From DASUAS01 sp963809795 (GTDB lineage Bacteria; Actinomycetota; Acidimicrobiia; IMCC26256; DASPTH01): 64,000 nucleotides of DNA. The position numbers were made by a program, and so were the translations under genes. Numbering within the stretch: the first letter of the stretch is position 1; every line of letters begins with the position of its first letter. The stretch is from NCBI GenBank assembly GCA_963809795.1, contig CAWELN010000016.1:16312-80311 (forward strand), in the 5' to 3' direction. This document shows, piece after piece, positions 32,286 to 40,835 of the stretch. Below the pieces are notes generated by a model. The model made no database searches and was not told the origin of the DNA. It was given only the letters and a program-made list of their open reading frames with translations.

Positions 32286-32711
32286 GTGGTCGACGGCTGC
32301 CTCTTCTGCTCGATCATCGCGGGGGAGATCCCGGCCGACTTCGTGCTCGACACGCCCGTCGTGGTCGCGTTCCTCGACCACCGGCCGCTCTTCCCCGGCC
32401 ACACCCTGGTGGTGCCGCGCGCCCACTTCGAGACCCTCCGGGACCTCGACGGCCCCACCCGCGACGAGCTGTTCGCCCAGGTGCAGCGGGTGGCGGCGGC
32501 GGTGCAGGACGCCACCGGCAGCGCCGGCTCCTTCGTGGCCATGAACAACGTGGTCAGCCAGAGCGTGCCCCACGCCCACGTGCACGCCGTGCCCCGGAAC
32601 CGCAAGGACGGCCTCCGGGGCTTCTTCTGGCCCCGGACCCGCTACGCCGATGCCGCCGAGGCCGCCGCGATGGCCGAGTCCATCCGCGTTGCACTCGGAG
32701 AAAGCATGTAA
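32286..32711 (+). CDS. HIT-family nucleotide hydrolase/transferase
   Basis: A 141-residue histidine-triad protein. CLFCSIIAGEIPADFV is the family N-terminus, PLFPGHTLVVPRAH follows, and the triad HAHVHAVPR lies at about 95-103. HIT proteins hydrolyse AMP-amides or dinucleoside polyphosphates such as Ap4A. GTG 32286 was chosen since the CLFC motif sits four residues in. It lies 18 bases after the MaoC gene. Confidence 0.92.
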   Translation: MVDGCLFCSIIAGEIPADFVLDTPVVVAFLDHRPLFPGHTLVVPRAHFETLRDLDGPTRDELFAQVQRVAAAVQDATGSAGSFVAMNNVVSQSVPHAHVHAVPRNRKDGLRGFFWPRTRYADAAEAAAMAESIRVALGESM

Positions 32712-32724
32712 TAATGTAATCACC

Positions 32725-33678
32725 ATGCCCAAGGACAACGCCACCACCGACACCCCTGTTCCCGCCGCCGCCGCCAAGCTCCAGGGCTGGTTCGCCGGCC
32801 GCCTGCCCGACGGGTGGTTCACCGGTCCGCCGTCGGTCGACCACGACCGCGACGAGATCGTGGTGATCGGCACGCTCCCGGACCCCGACACCGGCGACGC
32901 CGACGCCGAGACCCGTGACGCCGCCCGGCGTGCCCGCATCCAGGGCTTCCGCGAGGACACCCGGGCCCTGCGCATGCGCATCGCCGACGAGGCCGAGGCC
33001 CGCTTCGCCCGGAAGGTCGCCTGGGGCGCCCGCTGCGGCGACGAGGAGGAGCTGTTCACCACGCTGAGCGTCCCGGTGATGACCCGCCTCCGGCTCCCCG
33101 AGCGCCAGGTGCTCGACACGCTCGTCGACGCCGGCGTCGCCCGCAGTCGCAGCCACGCGCTCGCCTGGTGCGTGCGCCTGGTCGGTGACCACGAGGGGGA
33201 GTGGATCGACCAGCTCCGCGACGCGTTGGTGCACGTGGAGAAGGTGCGGAGCGAGGGCCCGGGCAACCGAAAGAGCTGCGAACCTGTTGCACGCCTAATC
33301 GTTAGTGTGCTAATGATTAGCGTACTATGGAACAGACCATCGGGCGAATGCTGTACCTGGCCCACCGTGCCGTCCACGACGAGCTCGACCGCCGCCTGCA
33401 CGAGCACGGCGCCAGCCTCTGGAACTGGCTGCTCCTCGACAAGGCCGCCAACGCCGACGACGCCAGCCAGCGCGAGCTCGCCGAGCTCATGCGCATCGAG
33501 CCGCCCACTCTGGTCCGCCACCTCGACAAGCTGGCCGAGGAGGGCCTGGTCGAACGTCGTCCCGATCCCGCCGACCGGCGGGTCCTCCGCGTCGTCGTCA
33601 CCGACGCGGGGCACGCGCGGCTCACCGAGCTGCACAAGGTCGTGCACGCGGTCGACGACGAGCTGCGCGGGATCCTGA
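32725..33678 (+). CDS. Protein of unknown function; 3' end doubtful (open frame overlaps marR)
   Basis: The first 185 residues look coding: a Gly/Trp-rich start (LQGWFAGRLPDGWFTGPPSV), an acidic region, a charged helix (RIADEAEARFARKVAWG) and a C-terminal VMTRLRLPERQVLDTLVDAG recalling a ribbon-helix-helix or helical DNA-binding unit. I do not recognise the family. After about nt 33270 the frame runs through the MarR operators and then 350 bases out of frame inside marR, which is unlikely to be real. Either the stop was lost by an indel near 33260 (the +1 frame stops at 33298) or the tail is translated junk. TAATGT lies 7 bases before ATG 32725, another leaderless start. Confidence 0.5.
   Translation: MPKDNATTDTPVPAAAAKLQGWFAGRLPDGWFTGPPSVDHDRDEIVVIGTLPDPDTGDADAETRDAARRARIQGFREDTRALRMRIADEAEARFARKVAWGARCGDEEELFTTLSVPVMTRLRLPERQVLDTLVDAGVARSRSHALAWCVRLVGDHEGEWIDQLRDALVHVEKVRSEGPGNRKSCEPVARLIVSVLMISVLWNRPSGECCTWPTVPSTTSSTAACTSTAPASGTGCSSTRPPTPTTPASASSPSSCASSRPLWSATSTSWPRRAWSNVVPIPPTGGSSASSSPTRGTRGSPSCTRSCTRSTTSCAGS
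33295..33320 (+). promoter_or_regulatory. Two palindromic MarR operators upstream of the drrAB-like operon
   Basis: CTAATCGTTAG (33295-33305) and CTAATGATTAG (33310-33320) share the pattern CTAATSRTTAG, and the second sits in the perfect 13-base palindrome GCTAATGATTAGC. Their centres are 15 bases apart, and the second ends 6 bases before marR ATG 33327, overlapping any promoter there. This is the classic layout of MarR autorepression. Confidence 0.75.
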
Positions 33679-33848
33679 CCAAGCGCGACGCCGAGGTGCT
33701 GGGTCGAGCGCTGCCGCGGATCCACGCCTACTTCGACCAGGACGATCAGGTGCAGGTGCCGTCGGTTCGCAGCCGACGGGCGCTGGCCGATGCCGAATCG
33801 ATCGAGGAGATCGACGAGGAGGATGAGGAGGTGTCCAGTGGCCGCTGA
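33327..33848 (+). CDS. MarR-family transcriptional regulator
   Basis: A 173-residue winged-helix regulator. Residues 40-105 hold the DNA-binding domain: SQRELAELMRIEPPTLVRHL is the helix-turn-helix and ERRPDPADRRVLRVVVTDAG is the wing, including the family's DxRxxx segment. The C-terminus is long and acidic (IEEIDEEDEEV). The gene leads an ABC exporter operon and overlaps the ATPase gene by 11 bases. Two matching palindromes sit directly before its start, so it most likely represses itself and the exporter until a drug-like ligand binds. Confidence 0.92.
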   Translation: MEQTIGRMLYLAHRAVHDELDRRLHEHGASLWNWLLLDKAANADDASQRELAELMRIEPPTLVRHLDKLAEEGLVERRPDPADRRVLRVVVTDAGHARLTELHKVVHAVDDELRGILTKRDAEVLGRALPRIHAYFDQDDQVQVPSVRSRRALADAESIEEIDEEDEEVSSGR

Positions 33849-34791
33849 CGACGTGGTCATGCGCACCGAGAAGCTCACCAAGATCTACCCGGGTGGGCTC
33901 AAGGCGGTCGACGAGCTCGACCTCGACGTGCACCGGGGTGAGATCTTCGGTCTGCTCGGACCGAACGGCGCGGGCAAGACGACGACCGCGGGCATGCTCA
34001 CGACGCGCGTGATCCCCACCAGCGGGCGCGCGTTCGTCGGCGGCATCGACGTGGTCGCGCACCCCACCGCGGCCAAGCAGGTGATCGGCGTGGTGCCCCA
34101 GAGCAACACGCTCGACCGTTCGCTCACGGTGTGGGAGAACCTCTACTTCCACGGCCGGTTCTTCGGGATGTCGAACGCCAACGCCCGCACCGAGGCCGAC
34201 CGCCTGCTCCATCAGTTCCGGCTGGCCGACCGGGGCAAGGAACCGGTGGCGGCGCTCTCCGGCGGCATGGCCCAGCGCCTGATGGTGGCTCGGGCGATCA
34301 TGCACCGCCCGGCCACGCTGTTCCTCGACGAGCCCACCGCCGGCCTCGACCCGCAGAGCCGGCTGGCGCTGTGGGAGATCCTGGGCGAGCTGCACGGCGA
34401 GGGCCAGACCATCCTCCTCACCACGCACTACATGGAGGAGGCCGACGAGCTCTGCAACCGGCTCGCCATCATCGACCGCGGGCAGCTGCTCGCGCTCGGG
34501 GCGCCGTCGGAGCTCAAGCGCTCGACCGGCGCCGACACCGTGGTGACCGTGTCGGCCACCGGCGACCTCGATCGGCTGGCCAAGGTGCTGGAGACCGAGG
34601 TGCCGGGCGCGCAGCAGGCGACCCGCGTCGACTCCACCGTGCTGGTCGAGGTGCGGGAGCAGCAGGGCGTGCTGCCCGTGGTGTTCTCCGTCGCCGAACG
34701 CAACGGCTTCGAGGTGTCGGACCTCTCCGTCGCCGAGCCCACGCTCGAGACCGTCTTCATCAACCTCACCGGGAAGGACCTGCGCGAATGA
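33838..34791 (+). CDS. ABC transporter ATP-binding protein, DrrA-like
   Basis: A 317-residue ATPase of the daunorubicin-resistance type. Walker A GPNGAGKTT near residue 41, Q-loop VVPQSN, signature LSGGMAQRL, Walker B ATLFLDEPTAGLDPQ and switch histidine in LLTTHYMEE are all present, followed by the DrrA-type C-terminal domain ending in LETVFINLTGKDLRE. It drives the membrane partner encoded next (ATGA overlap). GTG 33838 was chosen; GAGGAGG at 33825-33831 is well spaced, and the start overlaps the marR end. The operon is presumably a drug or lipid exporter under MarR control. Confidence 0.93.
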   Translation: MAADDVVMRTEKLTKIYPGGLKAVDELDLDVHRGEIFGLLGPNGAGKTTTAGMLTTRVIPTSGRAFVGGIDVVAHPTAAKQVIGVVPQSNTLDRSLTVWENLYFHGRFFGMSNANARTEADRLLHQFRLADRGKEPVAALSGGMAQRLMVARAIMHRPATLFLDEPTAGLDPQSRLALWEILGELHGEGQTILLTTHYMEEADELCNRLAIIDRGQLLALGAPSELKRSTGADTVVTVSATGDLDRLAKVLETEVPGAQQATRVDSTVLVEVREQQGVLPVVFSVAERNGFEVSDLSVAEPTLETVFINLTGKDLRE

Positions 34792-35630
34792 CTGCCGTCA
34801 CGATCCCCGGCGCCCCGACCACGCTGGCGCCGACCCGCAAGCCGGTGGCCGCGGCGCGCGTCGCGTTCCGGGCGCTGCTCCTGCGCGACCTCGTGGTGCT
34901 GCGCAAGACGCTCAGGGAGTTCATCCCCCGCACGATCCTGCAGCCGTTCCTGCTGGTCTTCGTGTTCACGTACGTGTTCCCGAAGATCGGGCAGGGTGTC
35001 GGCGGCAGATCCTCGAGCGAGTTCTCGACCCTGCTGGTCGCCGGCGTCGTCGGGATCGCGATCCTGATGCAGGGCATCCAGTCGGTCTCACTGCCGATGG
35101 TGCAGGAGTTCGGCTACACGCGTGAGATCGAGGACCGCGTCCTGGCGCCGATGCCGGTGGCCCTGGTCGCGATCCAGAAGGCCATCTGGGGCGCGCTCAG
35201 CGGCCTGTTCTCGGCGCTCCTCGTGTTCCCGATCGCGGCGGTGGTGCCGGCCACGCCCGTCCACCTCCACGTGAACTGGTTGGTGCTGCTCACGCTCACG
35301 CCCCTCGCCTGCTACATGTGTGGCGCCCTGGGTCTCACCTTCGGCACCCGCTTCGACCCCCGCACGGTGCCGCTGCTGTTCGGGATCATCGTCATCCCGC
35401 TCACCTTCCTCGGCTGCGTGTACTACTCGTGGTCGTCGCTGGAGCCGATCCGGTGGCTGCAGGTGTTCGTGCTCGTGAACCCGCTCGTCTACATGTGCGA
35501 GGGCTTCCGCGCCGCGCTCACCAACGCACCGCACATGAGCCTGTGGGCGATCTACGCCGCGCTCATCGGGTTCTCCGCGCTGTTCACGTGGCTCGGGATC
35601 AACGGGTTCAAGCGCCGCGTCCTGAGTTGA
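34788..35630 (+). CDS. ABC-2 type permease, DrrB-like
   Basis: A 280-residue membrane protein with six helices. REFIPRTILQPFLLVFVFTY is the first, and EFGYTREIEDRVLAPMPV is the conserved ABC-2 cytoplasmic loop that contacts the ATPase. The C-terminal half contains VLVNPLVYMCEGFRAALT, typical of DrrB/NodJ permeases. The ATG overlaps the ATPase stop, so subunits are made in balance. Together with the ATPase it forms an exporter for hydrophobic compounds; the substrate is unknown. Confidence 0.9.
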   Translation: MTAVTIPGAPTTLAPTRKPVAAARVAFRALLLRDLVVLRKTLREFIPRTILQPFLLVFVFTYVFPKIGQGVGGRSSSEFSTLLVAGVVGIAILMQGIQSVSLPMVQEFGYTREIEDRVLAPMPVALVAIQKAIWGALSGLFSALLVFPIAAVVPATPVHLHVNWLVLLTLTPLACYMCGALGLTFGTRFDPRTVPLLFGIIVIPLTFLGCVYYSWSSLEPIRWLQVFVLVNPLVYMCEGFRAALTNAPHMSLWAIYAALIGFSALFTWLGINGFKRRVLS

Positions 35631-35660
35631 ATCCGGGGGGCACGGGGTACCCTGGATTTC

Positions 35661-36539
35661 GTGTGCGCTGCGACGCAGGTGAACTTCTGGGGGGTACGCG
35701 GGTCGACGCCGTGTGACGGACACCAGTTCGAGCGGTACGGGGGCAACACCTCGTGCGTCGAAGTGGTGAGCGAGGGTCACGAACCGGTCGTCTTCGACCT
35801 CGGCACCGGGCTGCGGAACTACGGCGACGAGCTCGCCGCCGAGGGCCGGGTCGACGGCTACCGCGCCACCGTGCTCCTCAGCCACCTGCACTGGGACCAC
35901 ATCCAGGGCCTCCCCTTCTTCGCACCGCTCGCCGGGGGCGGCGGGGTGGTCACCGTGATCGGTCCGCACCAGGCCGCGGGCCCGCTCGATCGCGTGTTCC
36001 GCTCGGTGATGAGCCCGCCGTACTTCCCGATCACCCCCGAGGAGCTGCGGGGTGAGGTGGCGTTCGAGGCGGTGGCGAACGACGACTTCGCGGTCAACGG
36101 GGCGAAGGTGCGGTCGCGCTGGGTGCGCCACACCGACCCCACGCTCGGCTTCCGGGTCGAGACCGAGGGCGTGTCGGTGGCCTACCTGTCCGACCACGGG
36201 CCCGGGACGGTGCCCGACGACCCCGACGACTTCGTCCCGGAGGACGTGCTCGAGCTCTGCGACGGCGTCGACCTGCTCATCCACGACGCGCAGCACACCG
36301 CCGACGAGTACGAGCTGAAGCGCTCGTGGGGTCACTGCACCATCGAGTACGCCCTGCTCGTCGCCAAGGAGGCGGGTGCCCGAGAGCTGGCCCTGTTCCA
36401 CCACTGCCCGACGCACGGCGACGACCGGCTCGACACCATCCTGCGCGACGCGCGCGAGCTGTCGGCCGCCATGAACGGACCCGAGGTGTTCGCCGCCGCC
36501 GACGGGCTGCGCCACGACCTCCGGCCGGCCCACCGCTGA
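35661..36539 (+). CDS. MBL-fold hydrolase of the PhnP/RNase Z-like group
   Basis: A 292-residue MBL protein. VNFWGVRGSTPCDGHQFERYGGNTSC, seen in two parts, is the N-terminus typical of this group, then the zinc motif SHLHWDHIQG near 78, YLSDHGPGT, the bridging LLIHDAQHT and the final His in ALFHHCPTH. These proteins act as phosphodiesterases on cyclic or RNA-like substrates, or are uncharacterised. TACCCT at 35648-35653 lies 7 bases before GTG 35661, so it has its own leaderless promoter despite following the exporter operon by 30 bases. A flavin-reductase gene follows after 14 bases. Confidence 0.85.
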   Translation: MCAATQVNFWGVRGSTPCDGHQFERYGGNTSCVEVVSEGHEPVVFDLGTGLRNYGDELAAEGRVDGYRATVLLSHLHWDHIQGLPFFAPLAGGGGVVTVIGPHQAAGPLDRVFRSVMSPPYFPITPEELRGEVAFEAVANDDFAVNGAKVRSRWVRHTDPTLGFRVETEGVSVAYLSDHGPGTVPDDPDDFVPEDVLELCDGVDLLIHDAQHTADEYELKRSWGHCTIEYALLVAKEAGARELALFHHCPTHGDDRLDTILRDARELSAAMNGPEVFAAADGLRHDLRPAHR

Positions 36540-36553
36540 ACCGAGGAGCACCC

Positions 36554-37060
36554 GTGCCCGACGAATCCGGCGAGACCCTGCTCGTCCCCGACGACAAGCG
36601 GTTCCGCTCCGTGCTCGGGCACTTCGCCACCGGGGTCACCATCATCACCGCCACCGACGACGACGAGCCGGTCGGCATGGCCGCCAACTCGTTCACGTCG
36701 CTGTCGCTCGACCCGCCGCTCATCCTCTTCTGCGTCGCGCACACCTCGTCGACCTGGCCCCGCATCGAGCGCGCCGGCACCTTCGCGGTGAACATCCTGG
36801 GCGAGGACCACGAGGAGCTGTCGAACCTGTTCGCCCAGAAGGGCGCCGACCGCTTCGGTCAGACCCCGTGGCGGGTGGGCGTGTCGGGCGCGCCGGTGCT
36901 CGAGGAGGCCATCGCCTACCTCGACTGCCGGTTCGAGGCCGAGTACCCGGGTGGTGACCACAAGATCATCGTCGGGCGTGTGCTCGACCTCGACATGCGC
37001 GAGGGGTCCCGGCCGTTGCTCTTCTACCGGGGCGGGTACTCGCGCATGCACGACGCCTGA
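36554..37060 (+). CDS. Flavin reductase-like FMN-binding protein
   Basis: A 168-residue split-barrel flavin protein. RSVLGHFATGVTIIT, GMAANSFTSLSLDPPLILFC and FAVNILGEDHEELS are the standard motifs of the flavin reductase (PF01613) family, which supply reduced FMN to two-component monooxygenases or act on small substrates. GAGGAGC precedes GTG 36554. No oxygenase partner is next to it, though luciferase-like enzymes occur elsewhere in the window. Confidence 0.9.
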   Translation: MPDESGETLLVPDDKRFRSVLGHFATGVTIITATDDDEPVGMAANSFTSLSLDPPLILFCVAHTSSTWPRIERAGTFAVNILGEDHEELSNLFAQKGADRFGQTPWRVGVSGAPVLEEAIAYLDCRFEAEYPGGDHKIIVGRVLDLDMREGSRPLLFYRGGYSRMHDA

Positions 37061-37061
37061 G

Positions 37062-37553
37062 ATGACCGGCACCGACGTCGCGCTCGCGGCGCGGGTCGTC
37101 GTCGCGTTGATCCTGGTCGCTTCCGGTGTCGGCAAGCTGCTCGCGGTGCGCGGGGCCGCGCAGACCTACCGCGAGCAGCTCGGCGGGTACGCGTGGGTGG
37201 CGGTGCTGGTCGCGTTGGCGCTGCCGGTGTACGAGCTGGTCCTCGCGGTGCTGCTGCTGGTCGTCGACGCCGCGTGGCCGAGCTGGCTCGCGCTGGCGAC
37301 GTTCGTCGTGTTCACCGTCGTGCTCGTACGCCGAGTGGTCACCAACGACCGGCGGCCGTGCAACTGCTTCGGCGCCGCGTCGCGCCGGCGAGACCTTTCG
37401 ATCGGGTCGTTGCTGCGCAACACGTGGTTCCTCGTGCTCGCCCTCGTCGCCACCGGCGCCGCGACGCTGCAGGAGCCGTCGGCGGTGTTCGCCACGCTCT
37501 TGCTCGGGGCTGCGTTCGCGGCGGTGTCGGCGGTCCTGGTGGTGCGCACGTGA
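37062..37553 (+). CDS. MauE/DoxX-like membrane protein
   Basis: A 163-residue protein with four TM helices. LASGVGKLLAVRG after helix 1, YELVLAVLLLVVDAAWPSW, and the cysteine motif RPCNCFGAASR between helices 3 and 4 match the MauE family (PF07291), thought to help disulphide formation or electron transfer to periplasmic proteins; DoxX-like quinone reduction is an alternative. ATG 37062 follows the flavin reductase stop by 1 base, and its own stop overlaps the small gene after it (GTGA), so all three are coupled. Confidence 0.85.
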   Translation: MTGTDVALAARVVVALILVASGVGKLLAVRGAAQTYREQLGGYAWVAVLVALALPVYELVLAVLLLVVDAAWPSWLALATFVVFTVVLVRRVVTNDRRPCNCFGAASRRRDLSIGSLLRNTWFLVLALVATGAATLQEPSAVFATLLLGAAFAAVSAVLVVRT

Positions 37554-37720
37554 ACGTGGTCGTGCTCGTCGGCACCGACGCCGACGCCGCCGGGCTGGGG
37601 GCGGCGGCCCGCGCCCTCGAGTCCGACGACACCCGCGCCGCGGTCTTCGTCGGCGACGTCACCACCCCCGACGGCCGCGCCGCGCTCCAGGAGTTCGTGG
37701 CCGAGCTCTTCTCCGCCTGA
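37550..37720 (+). CDS. Small 56-residue protein, unknown function
   Basis: GTG 37550 overlaps the MauE stop as GTGA, and the frame ends at TGA 37720. The product, starting MNVVVLVGTDADAAGLGAAA and ending ALQEFVAELFSA, has a strand-helix-strand-helix look resembling a truncated Rossmann or flavodoxin-like half. Coupling to mauE and the absence of other sense for this interval support a real gene, but at this length it could be chance in GC-rich DNA. Confidence 0.5.
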   Translation: MNVVVLVGTDADAAGLGAAARALESDDTRAAVFVGDVTTPDGRAALQEFVAELFSA

Positions 37721-37735
37721 CCGCCGGAAAACCCG

Positions 37736-37741
37736 TAGGGT
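37736..37741 (+). promoter_or_regulatory. Leaderless promoter -10 box (TAGGGT) for the sulfotransferase gene
   Basis: TAGGGT ends 8 bases before ATG 37750, separating this transcript from the MauE cluster. Confidence 0.5.
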
Positions 37742-37749
37742 CGCGCGTC

Positions 37750-38944
37750 ATGACTTCGACGACGAACTTCGATCGCGACGTGCTGCTCGCGAAGGGCCGG
37801 GAACGGGCGGGCGGCCTCACCGAGCTCGGACCGGGGGAGTTCGTCGACGGTCTCGACCGCTTCGTCGACTCGCTGAACACCGAGGGGCGCCTCAACGACG
37901 TCGGTCGTTACATCGCGGAGGAGCGCATCCTCCTGCACGTGAAGAACCGCTTGGAGTACGTCCGGGACCGCGAGCGCCACCCGGAGATCGCCCAGGTCGA
38001 CGTCGTGCGGCCCGTCTTCATCGTCGGCCTGCCGCGCACCGGCACGACGATCCTGCACGACATCCTGAACCAGGACCCGGCGAACCGCGCCCCGCTCACC
38101 TGGGAGCTGATGTTCCCGTCGCCCCCGCCCGAAGCAGCCGTCGGCAACGACGACCCGCGGGTGGAGGCGTGCCAGGCGACCATCCCGACCGGTGACATGC
38201 AGTCGGAGATGTTCAAGGCGATGCACCCGATGGGGGCGACGTTGTCGCAGGAGTGCGTCGTCATGATGGGCGAGACGATGTGCACGCCGCTGTTCCACAA
38301 CCAGCTGCGCGTGCCGAGCTACCAGGACTGGGTCGACGACGGAGCCGACTGGTCGGCCGTCTACGACTTCCACCGGCGTCAGCTGCAGCACCTCTGGTGG
38401 CACAAGCCGGGCGACCGTTGGATGCTCAAGACCGGCGCGCACATGTGGGGCCTCGCGCAGCTCCTCGAGACGTACCCCGACGCGCGGATCGTGTTCACTC
38501 ACCGCGACCCGGTGAAGTCGCTCACGTCGTACGCGAGCCTCACCGCCCTCGTGCGGTCGCGCGGCAGCGACGACGTCGACCCGTACGAGATCGCCGCGGA
38601 CTGGTCCGCCCGCCTGAAGAAGATGCTCCAGCGGACCATGGCCGTCCGCGCCGCACGCGACTATCCGGACGCGGTGTTCTACGACATGTACTTCTCCGAC
38701 TTCGTCGCCGACCAGTTCGCCGAGATCGAGAAGATCTATGACGCGCTCGACCTGCCGATGTCCGACGCAGGGAGCCGATGCGATGCGCGAGTACATCGCC
38801 GATCATCCGAAGGGCAAGGACGGGATCCACCGCTACCGACCGGAGGAGTACGGGGTCGATCCCGCGGTGGTGCGCAAGGATTTCGCCCCCTACATCGAGC
38901 GCTTCGGCCTCGAACCTGAAGCCGGCGACTCGGACGCGGCATGA
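37750..38944 (+). pseudogene. Sulfotransferase-family protein with a one-base frameshift near 38770
   Basis: The main frame gives about 340 good residues: VFIVGLPRTGTTILHDIL is the 5'-phosphosulfate-binding loop (PAPS donor) near residue 93, and IVFTHRDPVKSLTSYASL is the 3'-phosphate-binding segment. At GACGCAGGGAGCC (38764-38776) one extra G shifts the frame; reading on in the next frame gives a natural end, MREYIADHPKGKDGIHRYRP to FAPYIERFGLEPEAG, typical for the family. That frame's TGA overlaps the next ATG as ATGA, which strongly supports the joined reading. The homopolymer context suggests a sequence error, but a real mutation is possible. Confidence 0.8.
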
Positions 38945-40011
38945 GCCCGAGCCTGCCGACGACGATGCGGGCATGGCGCACCCACGAGTACGGCGTGCCC
39001 ATGGACGTGCTGCAGCTCGATGAGGTCGACGTCCCCGAGCCCGCGGCCGGGGAGGTGCTCGTGCGTGCGCTCGGGATCCCGTTCAACCTGAACGATCTCG
39101 AGCGGATCACCGGCGGCAACATGATGGTGCGCCCCGAGCTGCCGTACTCGCCCGGCATGGAGACGATGGGCATCGTGGCCAAGTGCGGGCCGGGCACCGA
39201 GGCGCTCCTCGGCCGGCGTGTCGTCGCCATCACCCAGCAGGCCCACGGGGGATTCGCCGAGTACGCGATCTGTCCCGCGGTCTCCACCTTCGAGATGCCC
39301 GAGTCGGTCCCGTTGCCCGACGCGGCCGCGCTGTTCTTCCCGTTCCACCTCGCCTGGCTCGGACTGTTCGACCGGGCCGAGCTCCAGGCGGGGGAGACGG
39401 TGCTCATCCACGCGGCGGCGGGCGGCGCGGGGTCGGCCGCGATCCAGCTCGCCCGCGACGCGGGCGCGCACGTCATCGCCACCGTCGGGTCGGACGACAA
39501 GATCCAGTTGTGTCGCGACCTCGGCGCGGAGACGGTCGTCAACTACCGGTCCGAGGGGTTCGCCGACGTCTGCCTCGAGCAGACCGACGGCAGGGGCGTC
39601 GACGTGGTCTACGACAACGTCGGTGAAGCGGTCATGGAGGACTCGTTCAAGTCCCTCGCGTACAACGGTCGCTACCTCATGATGGGCTTCGCATCGGACA
39701 AGACCGTGGCCGACGAGAAGTCGCTCGTGCCCCGCCGGATCGCGCTCGGCAACTTCAAGCTCTGCGGCGTGATGCTCTCGTACGCCGACGCCGAGCGACA
39801 GGCGATGATGAAGGGCCTGCTCGGGTGGAACCTTCCATCGGATCGGCTGGGTGCGGAGATCATGCGCACCGTCGTCGACATGGTCGAGGCGGGTCGGGTG
39901 CGTGCGGTCGTCGGGCGCGTCGTGGAGTTCGAGGAGATCCCCGAGGCGATCACCGCGATGGCGAACCGCGAAACGGTCGGGCGCGTCGTGGTGAAGCTCT
40001 GGGACGACTGA
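38941..40011 (+). CDS. NADPH:quinone oxidoreductase / zinc-less alcohol dehydrogenase-like (MDR family)
   Basis: A 356-residue medium-chain reductase. The GroES-like N-terminal domain has VDVPEPAAGEVLVRALGIPFN; the Rossmann domain has VLIHAAAGGAGSAAIQLARD near 155, the NADP-binding glycine motif. Catalytic zinc ligands are not evident, as in quinone-oxidoreductase-type members. Family enzymes reduce enones or quinones with NADPH. It is coupled to the sulfotransferase by ATGA, suggesting joint action on one substrate, perhaps a sterol or phenol, which is inference. It converges on the ECF operon with 8 bases between stops. Confidence 0.85.
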   Translation: MSPSLPTTMRAWRTHEYGVPMDVLQLDEVDVPEPAAGEVLVRALGIPFNLNDLERITGGNMMVRPELPYSPGMETMGIVAKCGPGTEALLGRRVVAITQQAHGGFAEYAICPAVSTFEMPESVPLPDAAALFFPFHLAWLGLFDRAELQAGETVLIHAAAGGAGSAAIQLARDAGAHVIATVGSDDKIQLCRDLGAETVVNYRSEGFADVCLEQTDGRGVDVVYDNVGEAVMEDSFKSLAYNGRYLMMGFASDKTVADEKSLVPRRIALGNFKLCGVMLSYADAERQAMMKGLLGWNLPSDRLGAEIMRTVVDMVEAGRVRAVVGRVVEFEEIPEAITAMANRETVGRVVVKLWDD

Positions 40012-40019
40012 GCGTCGGC

Positions 40020-40835
40020 TCAGGCCGGGTCGAACTCGACGACGGGGTCGAGGCGGTGGGCGAAGCGACGGAGCGAGCGCATCAGCACCAGGCCGGTCAC
40101 CAGGATGAGGACGGCGTTGGTGACGGCGGCGGCGGCGTCCCAGCCGAGCGACGTCGCCACGTAGAACTGCCAGTAGCGGTGCAGCGTCGCCCCGAGCCCG
40201 AGGCCGGGGTGCCAGTCGAGCGCGCCGCCGCGTTCGAACGGCCAGAACCACAGGTTCATGATCGCCCCGTAGACGAAGCCCCACACCCAGCCGTACACCG
40301 CGAGCGCCAGCACCTCCAGGCGGGGGTCGAGGCGGGCGGTGAGCAGGCCGACGAAACCGGCGCCGGCTCCCATCCAGCCGAGCGCCAGCATCTGGAACGG
40401 CAGCCACGGCCCGATGCCGCCGGTGATGATGGCCGACACCGCCATCGCGCACAGGCCGAGGAGGAGCCCGAACCGCGGCCCGAACGCGGCGCCGGCCAGC
40501 ACCACGAGGAAGAAGATGCCGCTGCCTCCACCCGGGAGGTCGATGAGCCGGAGGAGGCCGGCGCACGCGGCGAGCATGCCGAGCAGCGCGATCGTCGCCC
40601 CGTTCATGGTGCCCCGGCGGACCTCGAGCATCACCGCCGCGACCACCAGCGCGCCCACCGCCGCGGCGACGAGCGGTGCGTCACCGTTGTGCGCCTGGCT
40701 GGTCAGCGCGGTGACCGGGAGCCAGAACGGGTAGAGGAACGCGGCGGCGCCGACCGCCACCATCATCGAGTACACGGCCACCGGCCGCACGTGAGCACCG
40801 ACGCCGGTGGCCGGGGGAGCGGTGACCAGGCTCAC
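40020..40835 (-). CDS. ECF transporter substrate-binding (S) component, probably for a B12-related vitamin
   Basis: A 271-residue integral membrane protein with about six to eight helices, including YSMMVAVGAAAFLYPFWLP, FFLVVLAGAAFGPRFGLLLG and VWGFVYGAIMNLWFWPF. S components bind the vitamin and topple in the membrane when coupled to the EcfA-EcfT module. GTG 40835 overlaps the EcfA stop as GTGA, so this is the last gene of a T-A-S operon. Vitamin specificity is not readable from sequence, but the divergent cobalamin riboswitch and intrinsic-factor-like proteins make cobalamin or a precursor the best guess. Confidence 0.8.
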   Translation of the reverse strand: MSLVTAPPATGVGAHVRPVAVYSMMVAVGAAAFLYPFWLPVTALTSQAHNGDAPLVAAAVGALVVAAVMLEVRRGTMNGATIALLGMLAACAGLLRLIDLPGGGSGIFFLVVLAGAAFGPRFGLLLGLCAMAVSAIITGGIGPWLPFQMLALGWMGAGAGFVGLLTARLDPRLEVLALAVYGWVWGFVYGAIMNLWFWPFERGGALDWHPGLGLGATLHRYWQFYVATSLGWDAAAAVTNAVLILVTGLVLMRSLRRFAHRLDPVVEFDPA

